NCBI GenBank assembly: GCA_930367205.1
Contig: OV884014.1
Coordinates: 107,056,638-107,120,637, forward strand
Reading direction: 5' to 3'
DNA length: 64,000 bases
DNA from: Acanthosoma haemorrhoidale
Taxonomy: Eukaryota > Arthropoda > Insecta > Hemiptera > Acanthosomatidae
The translations under genes were made by a program, and so were the position numbers. The notes under the pieces were generated by a model, which saw nothing but the letters and a program-made list of their open reading frames with translations, had not been told where the DNA came from and did not search any database. This document shows, in pieces, positions 35,047 to 49,300 of this stretch; within the stretch, counting starts at the first letter, position 1, and every line of letters starts with the position of its first letter.

Positions 35047-38000
35047 GTTTAAATATATATTTTTGTTATCTTAATGGAGTTATATACATTTTACACTTGT
35101 TTATTTAAATCGCCTTTTTAATATAGCTGGAATTAATTCTTAATAACCTTGGTTACTTTAGTATTTCAATGTTTTCATTTTACTTATTTTTTTTTTACAT
35201 TGGAAATCCATTTGAGTAAAGCTAATTTCTATAAAAATATGGACTTTAATTTACTCTTGTTTTTATTTCTTATAATATGTTATTTTTGAAGGTGGAATAA
35301 GTCCATTTGGAGCTAAAAACATCGTTTATTTATGAAGTATAAGATATTGGTTGGGTCACCATCCAACTACCCTGTAGAATCAGAAGTGTCAACACTCCAT
35401 TATGACATTTAAGCCCTGACGAGGAGGAACTGAAAGACTCCTAAGAATGAAAAGGTAAATTTTTTCTAAGGTTCGATGTAAAGGCAATAGGACCTTTTTC
35501 TGTTTCTTCTACAACGTGAAATATTATCTCTCCATAATGTTTACATTCCCTAAAAACAGTTAAATAGTACTTATAACAATAAAAATATGTGTACACATAT
35601 AGATGTGAAATATGAAAAACTAAAACATAAATTCAATCACCGTATGCCTAGTAATAAAAAGTTTATCAAATAGCAAATATTCTCAAATGTAAGGTTAAAA
35701 AATTGTCAAAAAAACAATATACATAAATACAAGTAGCAAATTACATTTTCGAATTTTTGACTAATAAAAAGCAACAGTCAGACATTAACGCAGACTTGTA
35801 ATGTCTCAATGGTCGTCCTACATTAAACGATCTTATTGAAGCACATTTAAAAGTATATTTCTACTTCCAGATTTTCTGTAATGTCATTCCCACAGTTCAC
35901 TTTAGAAAACAGATGTACGATTCTCTAACTTTATTTGTTCTTCAGCAGGTCTTTTAATTCATAATTTCGACTTAATTGGTTGTTAAGACGCTTTCTGGGA
36001 GAGCATGTTGAAATTTTATGGAATTTGGCAAAATCATATGGAATGCAGTCTGCTTTGGGGTTCACATTTTCCTACCTGGAGAGCTACCTGTAGGGTGCCA
36101 GGTAGGATGGCGCCAGTCAGTGCTTTACAATTTCGACAAGCTCTCACTTAAAAAAAGTACCAAACAAAAAAAATATATGAAACAAAATATTAGTCAATTT
36201 ATTCATGTTTAATTTAATATGAAATTAGTCACGTTAGTAATGCTCGGTTTTCGAGTTATTAACAGAAAAGAAAAAAAACAAACTTGTGTTTGCATTTTTT
36301 TATACTTCCAGAAAATATTTCAGGTGGCATAATTAAAATTCATAATGAGCACCCCAAAAAACATAGTTAAGAAAATTTTAAGAACTTCTCTAAAATTTTC
36401 CAAGTAAAAATACCTTATGACTGGACTAGTCTAGTTAGTGCCTAGAAACACTAAATGATCAATATATTACAGGCCTTCATGACCTATATTCTCAGCACTG
36501 CCCTTTCATTCAAACTGTTCAAATTCACAAATTGGATCATTTGTCAGCGATTAAGGGCACAATTGATCAGCACTGCTTACTGAAACTGCGCATCTCAGTT
36601 TCCCTAAAAACAATCACAACTTGAACTAAAGATACAGTTGTGGTATTATACAATAACCGTAATAAGGGGGTCGTTTCTACCAACTTGCATTTCCAAATAG
36701 TGGATTCATAAATAAACCATTGATCAAGAAATCGTTTACTAATACATATTCAAACCTAATGTACTTATTTATTACGAAGTAATTGGTGTCCCCACGTGCA
36801 GGAGTGCATGGTGTTGCCATGTGGTCATGTATTGACTGACAATTCTAAGAGGTTAAAGTAAGTACTTCATTTTTTTCATGTCAGGTAAAATGTATTAATA
36901 ATATACCAATTATTAAATTCACTATAAATTATTCACCATAAGAGTTCCCGCCTTGGATTCCATGATTAGATGGACATTATAAAAGTTTTATGTTGAAAAA
37001 ACTGTTATTTTTATTTTCAATGTTCGTTAATATTTTGGCTCAAAATCTCTCTTAAATGAATGACATGATAAATGATATGATAAATAGCGTAATTGGAACG
37101 AAAACTTTAATTTTATAATTCCTCACATTTGACCATATGTTTTTTTTAGTTCAGAAAATGTCTATTTTAATATCAAACATAAAAAAAGTTAAAATAATCA
37201 ATTAGGCTAAATAAATAAAAACATGAGGTACAAAGATAACATATTTTATTTATCACAAATGGTTACAAATATATACAGAGAAATAGAGATTGAGTTCTTC
37301 TAAAACCAGCTCCACTTTCCACCATTTTCTTCGAACCTCGACTTACTTACCACGTTTTGAAATTGGTTTTTGGCCTTATTAAGGTTGATTTAATCCAAAA
37401 ATATATTGCATGGAGTGATTGAAAACGAATTTTCAGGGACACAGTTCATCTGACTTAAGTACAAACTACTTGACCATGAGGATTCCATCAGTAAAATTTG
37501 AAGAATTTCTGTCTAGTTTGAAGAGAAGGGACGTATACAGTTTATGTCATTAAGTTTTATTATTTATATTTTTCCTAAATAAAAATTTATGTGCACTCCA
37601 TAAAGACTTTATTAAAAACCAACAGTAAAGGTTTTTGTTTGTTTGTTTTAGACTAGATGGATTTCATATTAGCAAAATTTTATTATTATGTAAATAAATT
37701 TATTTGATTTGAATGCGGTTTTTCAGTGACTTGGTTGCCCTAAAATTAAAACTGCGTTTAATTGAGTCACGCGTTTTCATTTTCTATCATCCCACCGAGT
37801 AAGATGCTCCTCGTAAACACCATATGAGTTTAACAGCTTTCAAGAGGAAATTAAATTAAACAGTCATCGATAATAAGTGTTTTCAATGTTGTCATTCACT
37901 ATCTACAGCTTTCTTTAACTTCAGAAAGTCTCTATGTTTCAAACATATGATTTCCGAATTGAAATTATAATAATCTCATAAAGAGTAGCAGATAGAAAAA

Positions 38001-40043
38001 ATATCTGGGGTTCATCCCCTTGAAAACTGTATACAAACGAAAATTGTAGCTCTTTCCGTTGAGAATTTCGGATACTACGAAGGAAAAATCTCGGAAATTC
38101 CATCTGTTTTTCTATCTCGACAAAAACAAATTTGAATTGATATTGATATTTTCAAACATCAACGTCCGTACGTTTCATCGGCCAGTTCCATCAAATTTTC
38201 GGCTATACAAATTAAACATTAATTAATCTTTTACATTAATTGTTTAGAATCAAGAAATACTTTTAATAGGTTGGGCTTATATATATAATAAAGTGTAAAA
38301 GAAGGCGTACTGACGCTTTCACATGTACCTAGAAAAAGGTTGTGCTAGGTAGCAGACATAAAAGAAAGGTAGGGTAACGGAATTTTTTACCTGAGGTACT
38401 CAGCAATAGAAACTAAGAGCTGGTTTATATTCCTTTGGGTGCTTGAATTAATTCTCAGAGCACTAATATTTTACATGAAAACAAATTTAATTGGCAGTAG
38501 AGTAGGATTTTTTTAACTTGTAGTTTATTTCTAGTGGGTCTTGGTAACTACCATTACCAGCTATTACTACTCTAAAGCTAAATATAAGTTAAATTTATAT
38601 TGAACATGAAATTGTTAACTTTAGCAAACATCTCATTTCCATCCACCATGGCTCATATGAAGACTTATAAAGATAGCATGTAAGGTTTAGAGGTTTAAGT
38701 GTAAACACTGAAAAAAAAAAAAAATGACTATAACGCCTTAGGATTGAGAAAATTCTCACCTGGTACATTGCGCACGGTATTTATGGGAGATTGACCAAAG
38801 GAAATTCATATTGGGAAGGCAGGGTATATATAACATAGCTAACATTTCTTTTTGATTAACCTAAACTGATATCCCAACATACTCATATCTGAAATGCACT
38901 CCTTAAAATGTATGCTATGCAGTACAAGGAGAAAACCTCATACAAAATTGTAATTCTATTTATAATTATTAATTTTTAAAAAATAATTACTTGCAGGAGT
39001 TGAGGGAAAAAATAATTCAGTCAATATTTAACCAATTGTTTTCTAAATTAGTAGTAATAGGCTGTTGTGATTAGTTTGTAGAATTGAACAATTGTATTTG
39101 AAGAGGAAAACGAAGTCATTTTAAATTAAAATTATTGTATCAATACTGTATACTCCTCTTCCACCATGAGGTGACAACCTCGTGGATTTGGGAGGTCTCT
39201 GGGCTGTTGGTAAATACTGTATGAATGAAAATTGTAAATATGGTATTAATGAAAACATTTATCACAATCACTTATAGTCCAATAAGGGAGATTGTATTTT
39301 TATCATAATAAAGTTTTTGTACATAAAAAATATAGTATTGTACTAGTATTTTTTCATCGATTAAAACATTATTAAAAGAGTGAGTTGTGTTTCTATAGCA
39401 AATAACAAATCTATGTGGAAAATTATAATAAGGAGTTTTAGACTCTGTTCTCTCTCTAGGCATGAAATCAGCATCTTTAAGCAAAGGATTAAGCAAAAAG
39501 CAAATACAGTAGCTCAGAGATAGCAAAGCTGTTACGAACTAGTACTGGTTGTAAATGAGAATTTCGTATCCATTTTTTAAATTTCGAATTCCACTGACGA
39601 GAAAATGCAGTGTAATAGGCAAAAATATCATTTATAAGAGCCACGTGGTTGTGTGGGACTTGGCGTCATCAGTCCTACTTTAGGAGTTTCTTTTATGCCT
39701 CTTTATAGCTTTGGAAATTAGAGATGGTTTTTTATTATAGGGCGACCGGTGGTTCCCGATATTGCTATGCAAAATACTTCAAATATAAGACAAAATCAAG
39801 AACTAGATATTTTTTCGGAGGTTGAAAAAAAAATAATACACATATTTTTAGTAATGAAAAAAAATAGATATTTTTAGTGATGAAAAAAAATAGATATTTT
39901 AGTAATGAAAAAAAATAGATATTTTTGGTCCACCGGATACACATCAAGTTTTCAAAAAACTCGTTGCAAAACCAAACCGACCCAGTGTTTAATAATATGA
40001 GCTACCCCTCCACCAAGAGGTAAGTGGTCTGCTACCTGTGTTC
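35047..40043. other. Non-coding DNA upstream of the Hsp90-like gene, unit B
   Basis: Co-linear with 6718-11603. It contains the dispersed repeat (39044-39310), a segment of about 60 bp near 39436-39498 missing from unit A, and the expanded minisatellite at 39850-39926. No supportable gene. Confidence 0.6.
39850..39926 (+). repeat. Minisatellite, three 25-26 bp units, upstream of Hsp90-like gene B
   Basis: Three units of the form AGTRATG-A8-TAGATATTTT(T), at 39850, 39876 and 39901. Unit A has one unit (11461-11486). It lies about 120-190 bp before the TATA-like box. Confidence 0.85.
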
Positions 40044-40079
40044 TTTAAAAGGGCCACCAGGTCCTTGTGCTGGTCAGTC
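40044..40079 (+). promoter_or_regulatory. Core promoter of Hsp90-like gene B (TATA-like + initiator)
   Basis: TTTAAAA at 40044-40050 and TCAGTC at 40074-40079, 30 bp apart. A one-base deletion relative to unit A keeps the spacing functional. Confidence 0.6.
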
Positions 40080-40162
40080 AGCCCTAGGACCTTCGAGTGC
40101 AAGCAACTCAGATCTACCCCCGTTACAACCTTGTTCTCTTCACAACTTTACATTTAGCCAAG
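40074..40162 (+). other. 5' non-coding exon 1 of Hsp90-like gene B
   Basis: From the predicted initiator to the donor AAG|GTGAGT after 40162. The intron ends in TTTCAG at 40326. Confidence 0.65.
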
Positions 40163-40326
40163 GTGAGTTTCTTTATGCATACGCATCACATATATATTTT
40201 GTCTCAAATATTTCTATATTTTCTAATTTATCATTACTTACTTGAATCTATACTATAATTTCTCAATTTTATACCGCTGTTGCTACTATTGTCTCTTATT
40301 AACTCGTACATTTTTGTCTATTTCAG

Positions 40327-43300
40327 ATGGTAGAAGAATTTTGTTTGGAATTGGCCCAAGTCGAGACCTTTCCCTTCCCGGCAGAGGTTACTAGGGAAAT
40401 AAATCTCATCAAAAACGCGCACTATGCGAATAAAGACATTTTCCTCAGGGAATTGATCTCCAACGCGTGTGATGTAAGTAAATTATTTTGGTTTATTTAG
40501 TAATTATAGCCTTTTAGGAAGTTAGGCGAAGTTTTTAATAAAAGGATTAAAGCCCACTCGCTTACAATTAGATGCTATGTAATAAATTGAGTTCAATGAA
40601 GGGCTGTCTTGCTCAGACATTGGAAGTTTACTGGAATAACTATTTCATTCATTTGTGATATGAAATTGTGGATTTAAAAACTCTTTTAAGATAAAGAAAC
40701 AGTTTAATTTCTCTCTTAAATTATAATTTATATTGGAGTTATATTTATTATACAGTAATTAATAACCTAAACAGAGACAAATAGCTGATTAATTTTAATA
40801 CTATAAAACCATCAGCTCACATTCAAAAGAAATTAATTAAAGAAATTAAAATACAGAAAATGAATTATTGAACTAATCCTCACCCACAGACGGCTCTGCC
40901 ATCTCCTTCCTGCCTGGAAGAGATCGTGGTTCTAGGAACGTGCAGACAACAGGAATCTTCTATTCAGCTAATGCTCTCCCAGACAAACTCACGTGTTCCC
41001 AAATGTTTTTTATTTTATTTTTTTTTCCCCACTACAGTTATTTTTCTAATAAACTTTTCGTGAATCGTTAATTCAAATCCTTGAAATAATGAACGATTCT
41101 ACTCAAGAGGAAGAAGTCTCAATTTAAGAAATGATTAAATTTTAATTAAAAAAAAAATTTTCTTCGTTTTTTTCCTTCTAAAACTGAACAAATTGTTTAC
41201 CTAGTCAACAATATGGTTGCAGCTAAAAACTTCGCTAATTATTCATTGCAGATAATTTAAAGTAAGGGGAAGATTTAAAAATTAGGCTAGTATTTTAGGC
41301 AATTTCAACAATTTATAAGTTATAATTGTTTATTTTTCATTAAGAATTTACTTCTAGCTGTTTTATAAATATATTTTTTCTACTTCTAGGCACTGGACAA
41401 GATCAGATTTGAATCTCTGACAGATGAAGTGAAGCTTGAGAGTGAACGGAGGCTTCATATCAGAATAATCCCAAACAAAAAGGATCGTACCCTTACCATT
41501 ATTGATACGTAAGTATATTTGATTACTTAAAATTTGAATTTATAATTATGTTTCTAGTGTATCAATGATTATTAAAACTTCACTTTAGTTTCCTCGACAA
41601 ATTACAATAGCTTGATTAAAATACCCGTCTTCCATCTAATTGTCTCCTTCCCATGATTCTCGTGAGAAAACTTTTCTTCGCTAAAACTTGAATTTTATAT
41701 CTGCTGAGTAATTAATTATTATTATCACAAGTAACATTGAAGGTTACTGTATATATATATATTTTTTTTTTTAATTTCTAAATACTTAACAACGTGAAGT
41801 AGCTTTTTGTGTTTCTCTCATTTAAATACCCAATAGAAGCATTGTGGTCAATTCAAATATTCAAATTAAAGAGAAAATACTTTTTAAACACAAACATATA
41901 TATATATATACATACATAGTGCGTTTATAAAGCCTCTTGCTGCAGAATCTGTCCACCAGTAAGTCAACTCTAGCTTCGTAATCCTTAACCGTGCCCACAT
42001 CATATTTGTTCCGTTCAAATACTGTACTGTACTTTTCTATCAGTCTGTATATCTTAATTTTTTATATCATCTAAGTGATCTAATTTTATGTTGAACCCGT
42101 CTTCTTTGATATGTTCATTAAAATTTACTTTTTTCATTAAAAAACACCATCAAAATATCACAACATTCGGGTCCACTCCGATTTAAAAAATAATTTTTTT
42201 TAGCTTGTCAATAAAAAAAATTTTTTTTGTTCATTTCACTATTGATTTTACTTTCACTTTTCAGCACTTTAACAATTTTGGGTTTTTTTACAACTAAATT
42301 ACAATACTAAAATGTGTCATCAAAATTTTACATGTTTCCAAAAGTAATTGTACCATACAGAGAGTTTAACATTTAATTATATTACAATAATTTTTTCATT
42401 TTCAAGTCTTAACATTGCTTGATTAAAATTATTTTCATGATAAGATCTTAAATTAAACTCACTTCTCTAGTTTTTAGATAGACTTTAACATATTTTCACA
42501 TTTGATTGTACAAATAAACATTCTAACATCGAGATACAGTACAATAAACTTCAATTTCCAAATTTTACACGTGCCTAATTGTCATTATTTTATAATAGAT
42601 TTTTCTATTAATTTTAATTGTATATATTTTTTTTTATAGATTACTTTTTTATATTCATCCGATTACCATTAGTTCATGATAATAAAGTATAACTCTTTTT
42701 TCTTTTCTTTTTATAATTATACTCTATAGCACAAAAAGTATCCCTGAAATTGTTTTTAAAATCTTTCCATTTGTTTATTTTTATGTTGTTCCAACTATAC
42801 TCGCAAAAAGGGTTTTAACTAAATTGATTTGAAAGTTTGAGTTCCAATTCAAACTTTTAACTATTGTACTTTTAATTTACTTATAATTTCTACCGGGTCA
42901 GATTTTTCAAATTGAAGTTCTAACTTATTCTTACTACCTTTTACACGTATTATATCACGATCAATCATTGGTTTAGGTTCACTAGAGTTACTTGTTGTTT
43001 TCATTGATTTTTGTTCCATTATACTATTTATAACCTCCACTTCCTTCTCCTTTCTACTAACTTTATTATTATTTTCCTTTTTTATTTGTACCTAAATCAT
43101 TTTTAATTAATTTTTGTTCATAATATAAGAGTTTATTTTTGGTTTCTAAGTTATCTTCTTTAAAATCCGTTTTTTTCTTTTCTAGTTCCGTTTCAAAAAC
43201 ATGCATTTTTTTATCAATTGTTATATTAAATTCTTTGAAAGAGTTTCGTAACCCTTGCTCAATACTCTCGAATCTGTTGTCAATTTTTTCGAATCTATTG

Positions 43301-46300
43301 TCAATTTGTACGAATTTTTCGTTAATTTGTTCTTTAATACTACGTGTATTTTCGTTATTAGTTTCCGCCATTAACCTAAACATCTTTTCCATCTTACTCT
43401 TCTCCTGGCTTGACTCTTTAAAACTAAAATTTTGATTATTATTTGATACGCTCGGATTTACACGTGGTTGCCTTTTGTTACCCTCATTCTCTTTATGCTC
43501 CACATATCTATTAATTATTCTTTGCTCATCTTGGATCAATATTGACACTACGCTTATCGTTTTCCGTGACACACTTTTATCCAATCAATCCTTTAACTAG
43601 ATTTCCTTATTAACACGTCTTTATGTCAGGCGTCAAATATTACGTTTTTATATATTTTTTATATAATTTATTTTATTTAACTTTATCTTTATCTTAAGGT
43701 TCTGTTAATAAAAATAGGAAACTTCTGGTAAAAGGAAAAATTGTTTATTTACAAATTGATTTAAAAATTTAATATACATTTGAACTACAAACGTATTAAA
43801 ATAACATTATTAAAAACTAAAGGTAAATTGTACCTTAATTACTACGCGGCTGGCCAGCCTTTCTTTCTTGTGCTTTCTTCGATGCGTCGACTTCTTTGGT
43901 CATTAATATCAAATTCACATTTGTCAATTTTTATTTTCATAAAAAGTTGTTTATTTATACAGGCTGTCTTTTTTCCTGATACTGATATAATGTTGGTTTT
44001 AGTCAATGGTAACAGTTTCAAATTTTTAAATTTTGATTTATTTTTTTCAAAAAATTTTTTATTCATTACAGAAATTTCGGCTCCTGTATCAATTAGTACT
44101 TGATTATTAATCTGGCCAAAATTAATATTTATTATTGGACATTTATTATTTTTGACAACTCTCTACATTGGTTCATCAATAACAAATTATCTTCAAAAAG
44201 GTTATTTACTACATAATCTTCATTACCAAATTCATATAGTCAGTTTATTTCATTTTGTATGGGGTTCTGCTGTACCATCGCGTGTGTTGTCAAATTAATT
44301 TTTTGTGTCAACGTATCATTTTTATTTCCAATAATGTCGAAATTAGATTGATTATTATTATTCTGCATTTCAATTCTATTACATTGAATTTGTTGTTCAA
44401 TTATTTTGTCATTTTGTTCAAATTCCTCATCTTGTCTCATTTCCTCTTTACCCTGACCATAATTCTTTTGGTAATAGGGTCTTCTGTCAAATTTTGTTTC
44501 TCTATTTGTAAACCCGCTTTTAAATCCCGATTGTTGTCTATTTTCAAATTGGTTTTGACTATTACCATTTTTAAAATTACTGCTTTGATATTGCCTAAAT
44601 TTGTTTCTATTTTCCCCATTATAATTCTGATATGGTCTGCTGAATCGACCATTTTGTCTGTCATTTGTTTGTCTATTTTGATAATACGCATCTTTTTTAT
44701 CTTGCTCAAAATTATTATCTTGCCCGTTGTTATAATGGTTTGATTTATTATTGATCTGTTGATTTATTTGTGGACAATTTACAAAGTTATAATTTAATCC
44801 GTTACTTTGGAGATTACCATTTTTTAATTCTTTAATTATTTGGTGTTTTTTGAACATTCTTAAAATGTTGAATAATTCAACCACTTTTTCAACTTTTCGG
44901 TTAATGCAAAGGTTATAGACCGATTGACCAAAATGTCTTGTGAACATTTGACAAGTGGATTCTTCATTTAAAATATCCATTGTTATAATACGTGTAGAGA
45001 ATTCTGATAAATATTCTTGTGGATTTAAATATGTGAAATTTAAATAACTACCATTTAATATCGAAATCAAGTATTCTTTATAATCCTTACCACAAAAAAC
45101 ATCCCTGAAATTACTTTCAAAATCCTCCCATTTATCAAACTTCATTTTGTTCATATTGAACCAGCAAAAGGGAATTTCACTTAAATGAGCTGAAAATTCA
45201 AATTCTAATTTATTCCAATTCAAACTTTTATTTATTGTATTTTTGATTTTATTTAAAAATTCAACCGGGTTTAGATTTTTTAAAATTTTGAAATTCTAAT
45301 TTATTATTACTACTTATTACTTGTATTATCTCATTGTTAATTACTAAATTAGATTCACCTGAGTTACTTGACAATTTACTTGTATTTTCCTCCATTTTAT
45401 TTCTTAAATCTTCCACTTCTTTCTCTATTTTATTACTTTTATCGATACTTTCTTTTTTATAAGCTCCTAATTCTGTAATAGTTTTTTGTTCATGAATTAC
45501 GAATTTTTCGCTCATCCATGCTACTTGTTCATCAAATTTATTCTCCGTTTCTAACTTATATTCTTTTAAATCGGTTTCTTGATATCCTATTTCCGTTTCC
45601 AAAAGATGCAATTTTTTATCAAATTTTATATTAAAATCTATGAAAGAGTTTTGTAACCCTTGCTCAATGCTCTCGAATCTATTATCAAATTTTTCATCTG
45701 CCAATTTATCGATTTTATTTGATAATTGTAATAAATTTTGTTTATTTTCTTGTTTTAATTCTTTAAAATTTTGTTTCTTTTCTTGTTTTAATTGTAATAA
45801 TAAATTTGTTTCAAGTTTTAAATTATTTTGTTCACTTTTTTGTTTTAATTCTAATAAATTTTGTTTATTTTCTTCTTTTATTTGTTTAAAATTTTCTACC
45901 ATTAATTTTAATATATTTTCCATCTTATTCTCCTCTGGACTTGATTCATTTAAACTAAAATTTTGATCATTGTTTGATACCGGACTATCAAGTGATTGCC
46001 TTTTGCTAACCTCATTTTCTTTATTATCTACGTATCTATTTATTATAGTTTGCTCATTTGGATCAATATTGACACTATGCTTATCTTTTTCCATGACTGA
46101 AATTAACAATATGAATCTTAATCACAAATACAATTTTTAACCTAATCTTTAAATCAAATTTGAACACAATTTTCGTGACACTATCTAAACAATCCTTTAG
46201 CCAGATTTCTTCGTTATCGGTCCTTACGTTGGGCGTCAAATATTATGTTCTTTAACTTTAAATATATTTTATTTATTATTTACTATTAGGTTCTATTAAC

Positions 46301-49300
46301 AAAAATAATTCTGGCAAAAAGATGAATTTAATTTTACAAACATAACAAAAAAATAAACTTATATTAATTATATAAATACTTGTGTATTAATTCGATTCCT
46401 TTTCTTCTTCAATGGTCTTCTTTTTATTCAAATTTATAATTCTTCTCTTCGTGCTATTTCTCTTCCGTTCCGTTCCAAGTCAACAACCACTAACCAACAA
46501 AGTTTTCAAGTTTTTCATACTCACAATCTCAAGCTAATAACATGTATTACGGGCTGATGCCAAAGCTAGATGAGTATAATTCTCAGTGTGTTTTCATTAT
46601 CACAACCACAACAATACTAATTATAACTGGCTAAACTAGAGAGTCATTCTCTGTGTGTTTCTATCATCACAACCAGTAGACTGTCCTTTGTTTTTTCTTT
46701 TCACTTTCCTTTGTTTTTATTTGCCTTCTTGATTCACGGTTGGATTAAATATTATATAAAAACTCCACAATATCTAATATCACAACAATATATATAAACT
46801 ACATAAATTAATAATATTTCTTTTAATTTTCTAAATACTTAACAACGTTAAATAGGATATTGTCTTTCTCCGGTTTAAAAGTTATAGCATTTTAGTTCCT
46901 CGTTCGGTGACCAATTTATTCTACACGAAAGTTTGTGTGGGCAGGTCCGTGAATTAGGTCTATTTTCTCACTGTAATCGCAAGAAAGTGCCTATCCAATC
47001 GAACCTATTCATGTTTCAAAAAATGCAATTTGGTATTAAATCAATACAGAGTCCTCTGGTCTTAAGGTCTAATATTTAGGACGGACTAGTTTTATATTAA
47101 CTCATGACTTTTCAATTAACTCATTTTGCCACCTTATCTTCTGTTTCCTTCTTATCTGCTATAATGCATCTATACGGCCTCTTGCTGCAGAATCTGTCCA
47201 CCAGTAAGTCAATTCTAGCTTCGTATTCCTTAACTGTGCCCACATCATATTTGTTCCTTTCAAATACTATACTGTACTTTTCTATCAGTCTTTCTATCTT
47301 AATTTTTTTCATATCATCTAAGTGATCTAATTTTATGTTGAACCCGTCTTCTTCGATATGTTCATTAAAATTTTCTTTAACTTCTTCATTTTTTTCTTTC
47401 TTTTTCTCAGTATTTCCTGTTTCCTCTTCTGTAGCATTTGTAGATTCTAATTTGAATTAATCTAATTTTTTTTATAATATCTAATTCTATAAGAAAATTT
47501 TCCAAACCTTCTCTCCCTACAATGAACACATCAACATATTTTGCTATGTCAAATTTTTTTATTTTTATTGTTACTAAACATTTTGTTAGTGTCACACCAT
47601 TGACTGTTTTTAAATATATCTTATTTACGTTTTCTGTTTTTTCCATTATTATCTTGATTAATTTTGAATTTATTAGAGAGACTTTCTTGATCCTGGATCA
47701 TGTGACTCGTTTACCTGTAACTTCTCTCTAATAATATATTTACTTTAATCGATGGTGTGATTATTCGTGTTTTTTTTGGTCTGTATTTAGATCTACTTCT
47801 AATACTAAGTTAATTCCTATTATTATAGTTTCATTTGTTTAACCAGCATGAAGCTTCTGGATGATATTTTTGTTTAATTGTTCACAATTATTGCATGGCA
47901 TTTTCTCTTAAAATTTATTTTTACTGTAAAGTTTTTCCTCTTTCTTTTTTATATAATTATTTTTGTTCAGTAGACCCTCACATTTTCTGATTTCAAGATA
48001 TAATCTAGTTGAATTCTTAAATGTTTCTTCATCCATCTTATTTATAATGAACTCAGGTAAACTGATAGCTATAAGCATCATTAAAGTCTTTGAACTAATA
48101 CTGTCATCCCTATCTAACAATAATTTCTTATTTTTCATGGCGTATTCCATCAGTAGACCTTCTTTGACTAGAGTCATGCGATAAAGCGTAATACTGGCTA
48201 GGTAGTAACAGTTGTCGCTACAACAATGAATGGCAGCCTTCTCATAATTAAATAATTATTTGCTTGTTTTGAAAAAATAATAAATTTTTTTTTGGAATGT
48301 GTTTTTAAAATTTTTAACAATTTTGTTTTTATTTCAGGGGTATTGGAATGACCAAAGCAGACTTGGTAAAAAATCTGGGAACCCTTGCTAAGTCTTCAAT
48401 TATTGGCTTCACGGATGCAATTCAGAGAGGAGCAGATATCTCAAGATTTGGTTTTGGTTTCTACTCTGCTTACCTCGTTGCTGACAAAGTTGTAGTCAGT
48501 TCAAAGCACAATGATGATGCGCAGTACTTGTGGGAGTCAGCAGGAGGCAGTTTTACCATCAGACCTGACCATCGTGAGCCTCTTGGTAGGGGGACAAAAA
48601 TTGTTCTGTTTGTCAAGGAGAATCAAGCTGAATTTTTAGAATATGATAAGATTAGGGAAGTAGTCAAAAAACATTGTCAGTTTATTGGGTTTCCTATCAA
48701 ACTGGTTGTTGAAAAAGAAAGAGATAGGGAATTCAGTGAAGATTACGATGCAGAAGATTATGAAGGAGATGATGATGAATCAGAAGAAAAGAAAAGCGAA
48801 GGAGACAAGAAAAAGACTCCAAAAGAGAAGTATACTGAAGACGAAGTTTTAAACACAACTCAACTGATCTGGACCAGGAACCTTGTAGATATTACAGGAG
48901 AAGAATATAGCGAATTCTACAAATCCCTCACCAATGATTGGGAAGGTCACCTGGCAGCTGAACACTTCTCAGTTAAAGGAGAGCTAAAAATCAAAGCTCT
49001 TCTTTTTGTACCAAAGAGAGCACTTTCTGATTTATATGAAAACAAAAAAAAGACGAAATATATCAAGTTATATGTGAGGGGAGTTTTGATCATGGATGGC
49101 TTTGAAGATCTTCTCCCTGAATATCTCAACTTCGTCAGAGGTGTTGTTCATTTGGATGATTTGTCTATCAATCTGAAAGCGCTCCGGGAGTGTGAATTTC
49201 TCGAAGTCACAAGAAAGATTTTGGTCGAGCAATGTCTTGAACTCTTCAAAGGAATGGCTAGATACAAATTAATTTACAACAAGTTCTACGAGGAATTCAG

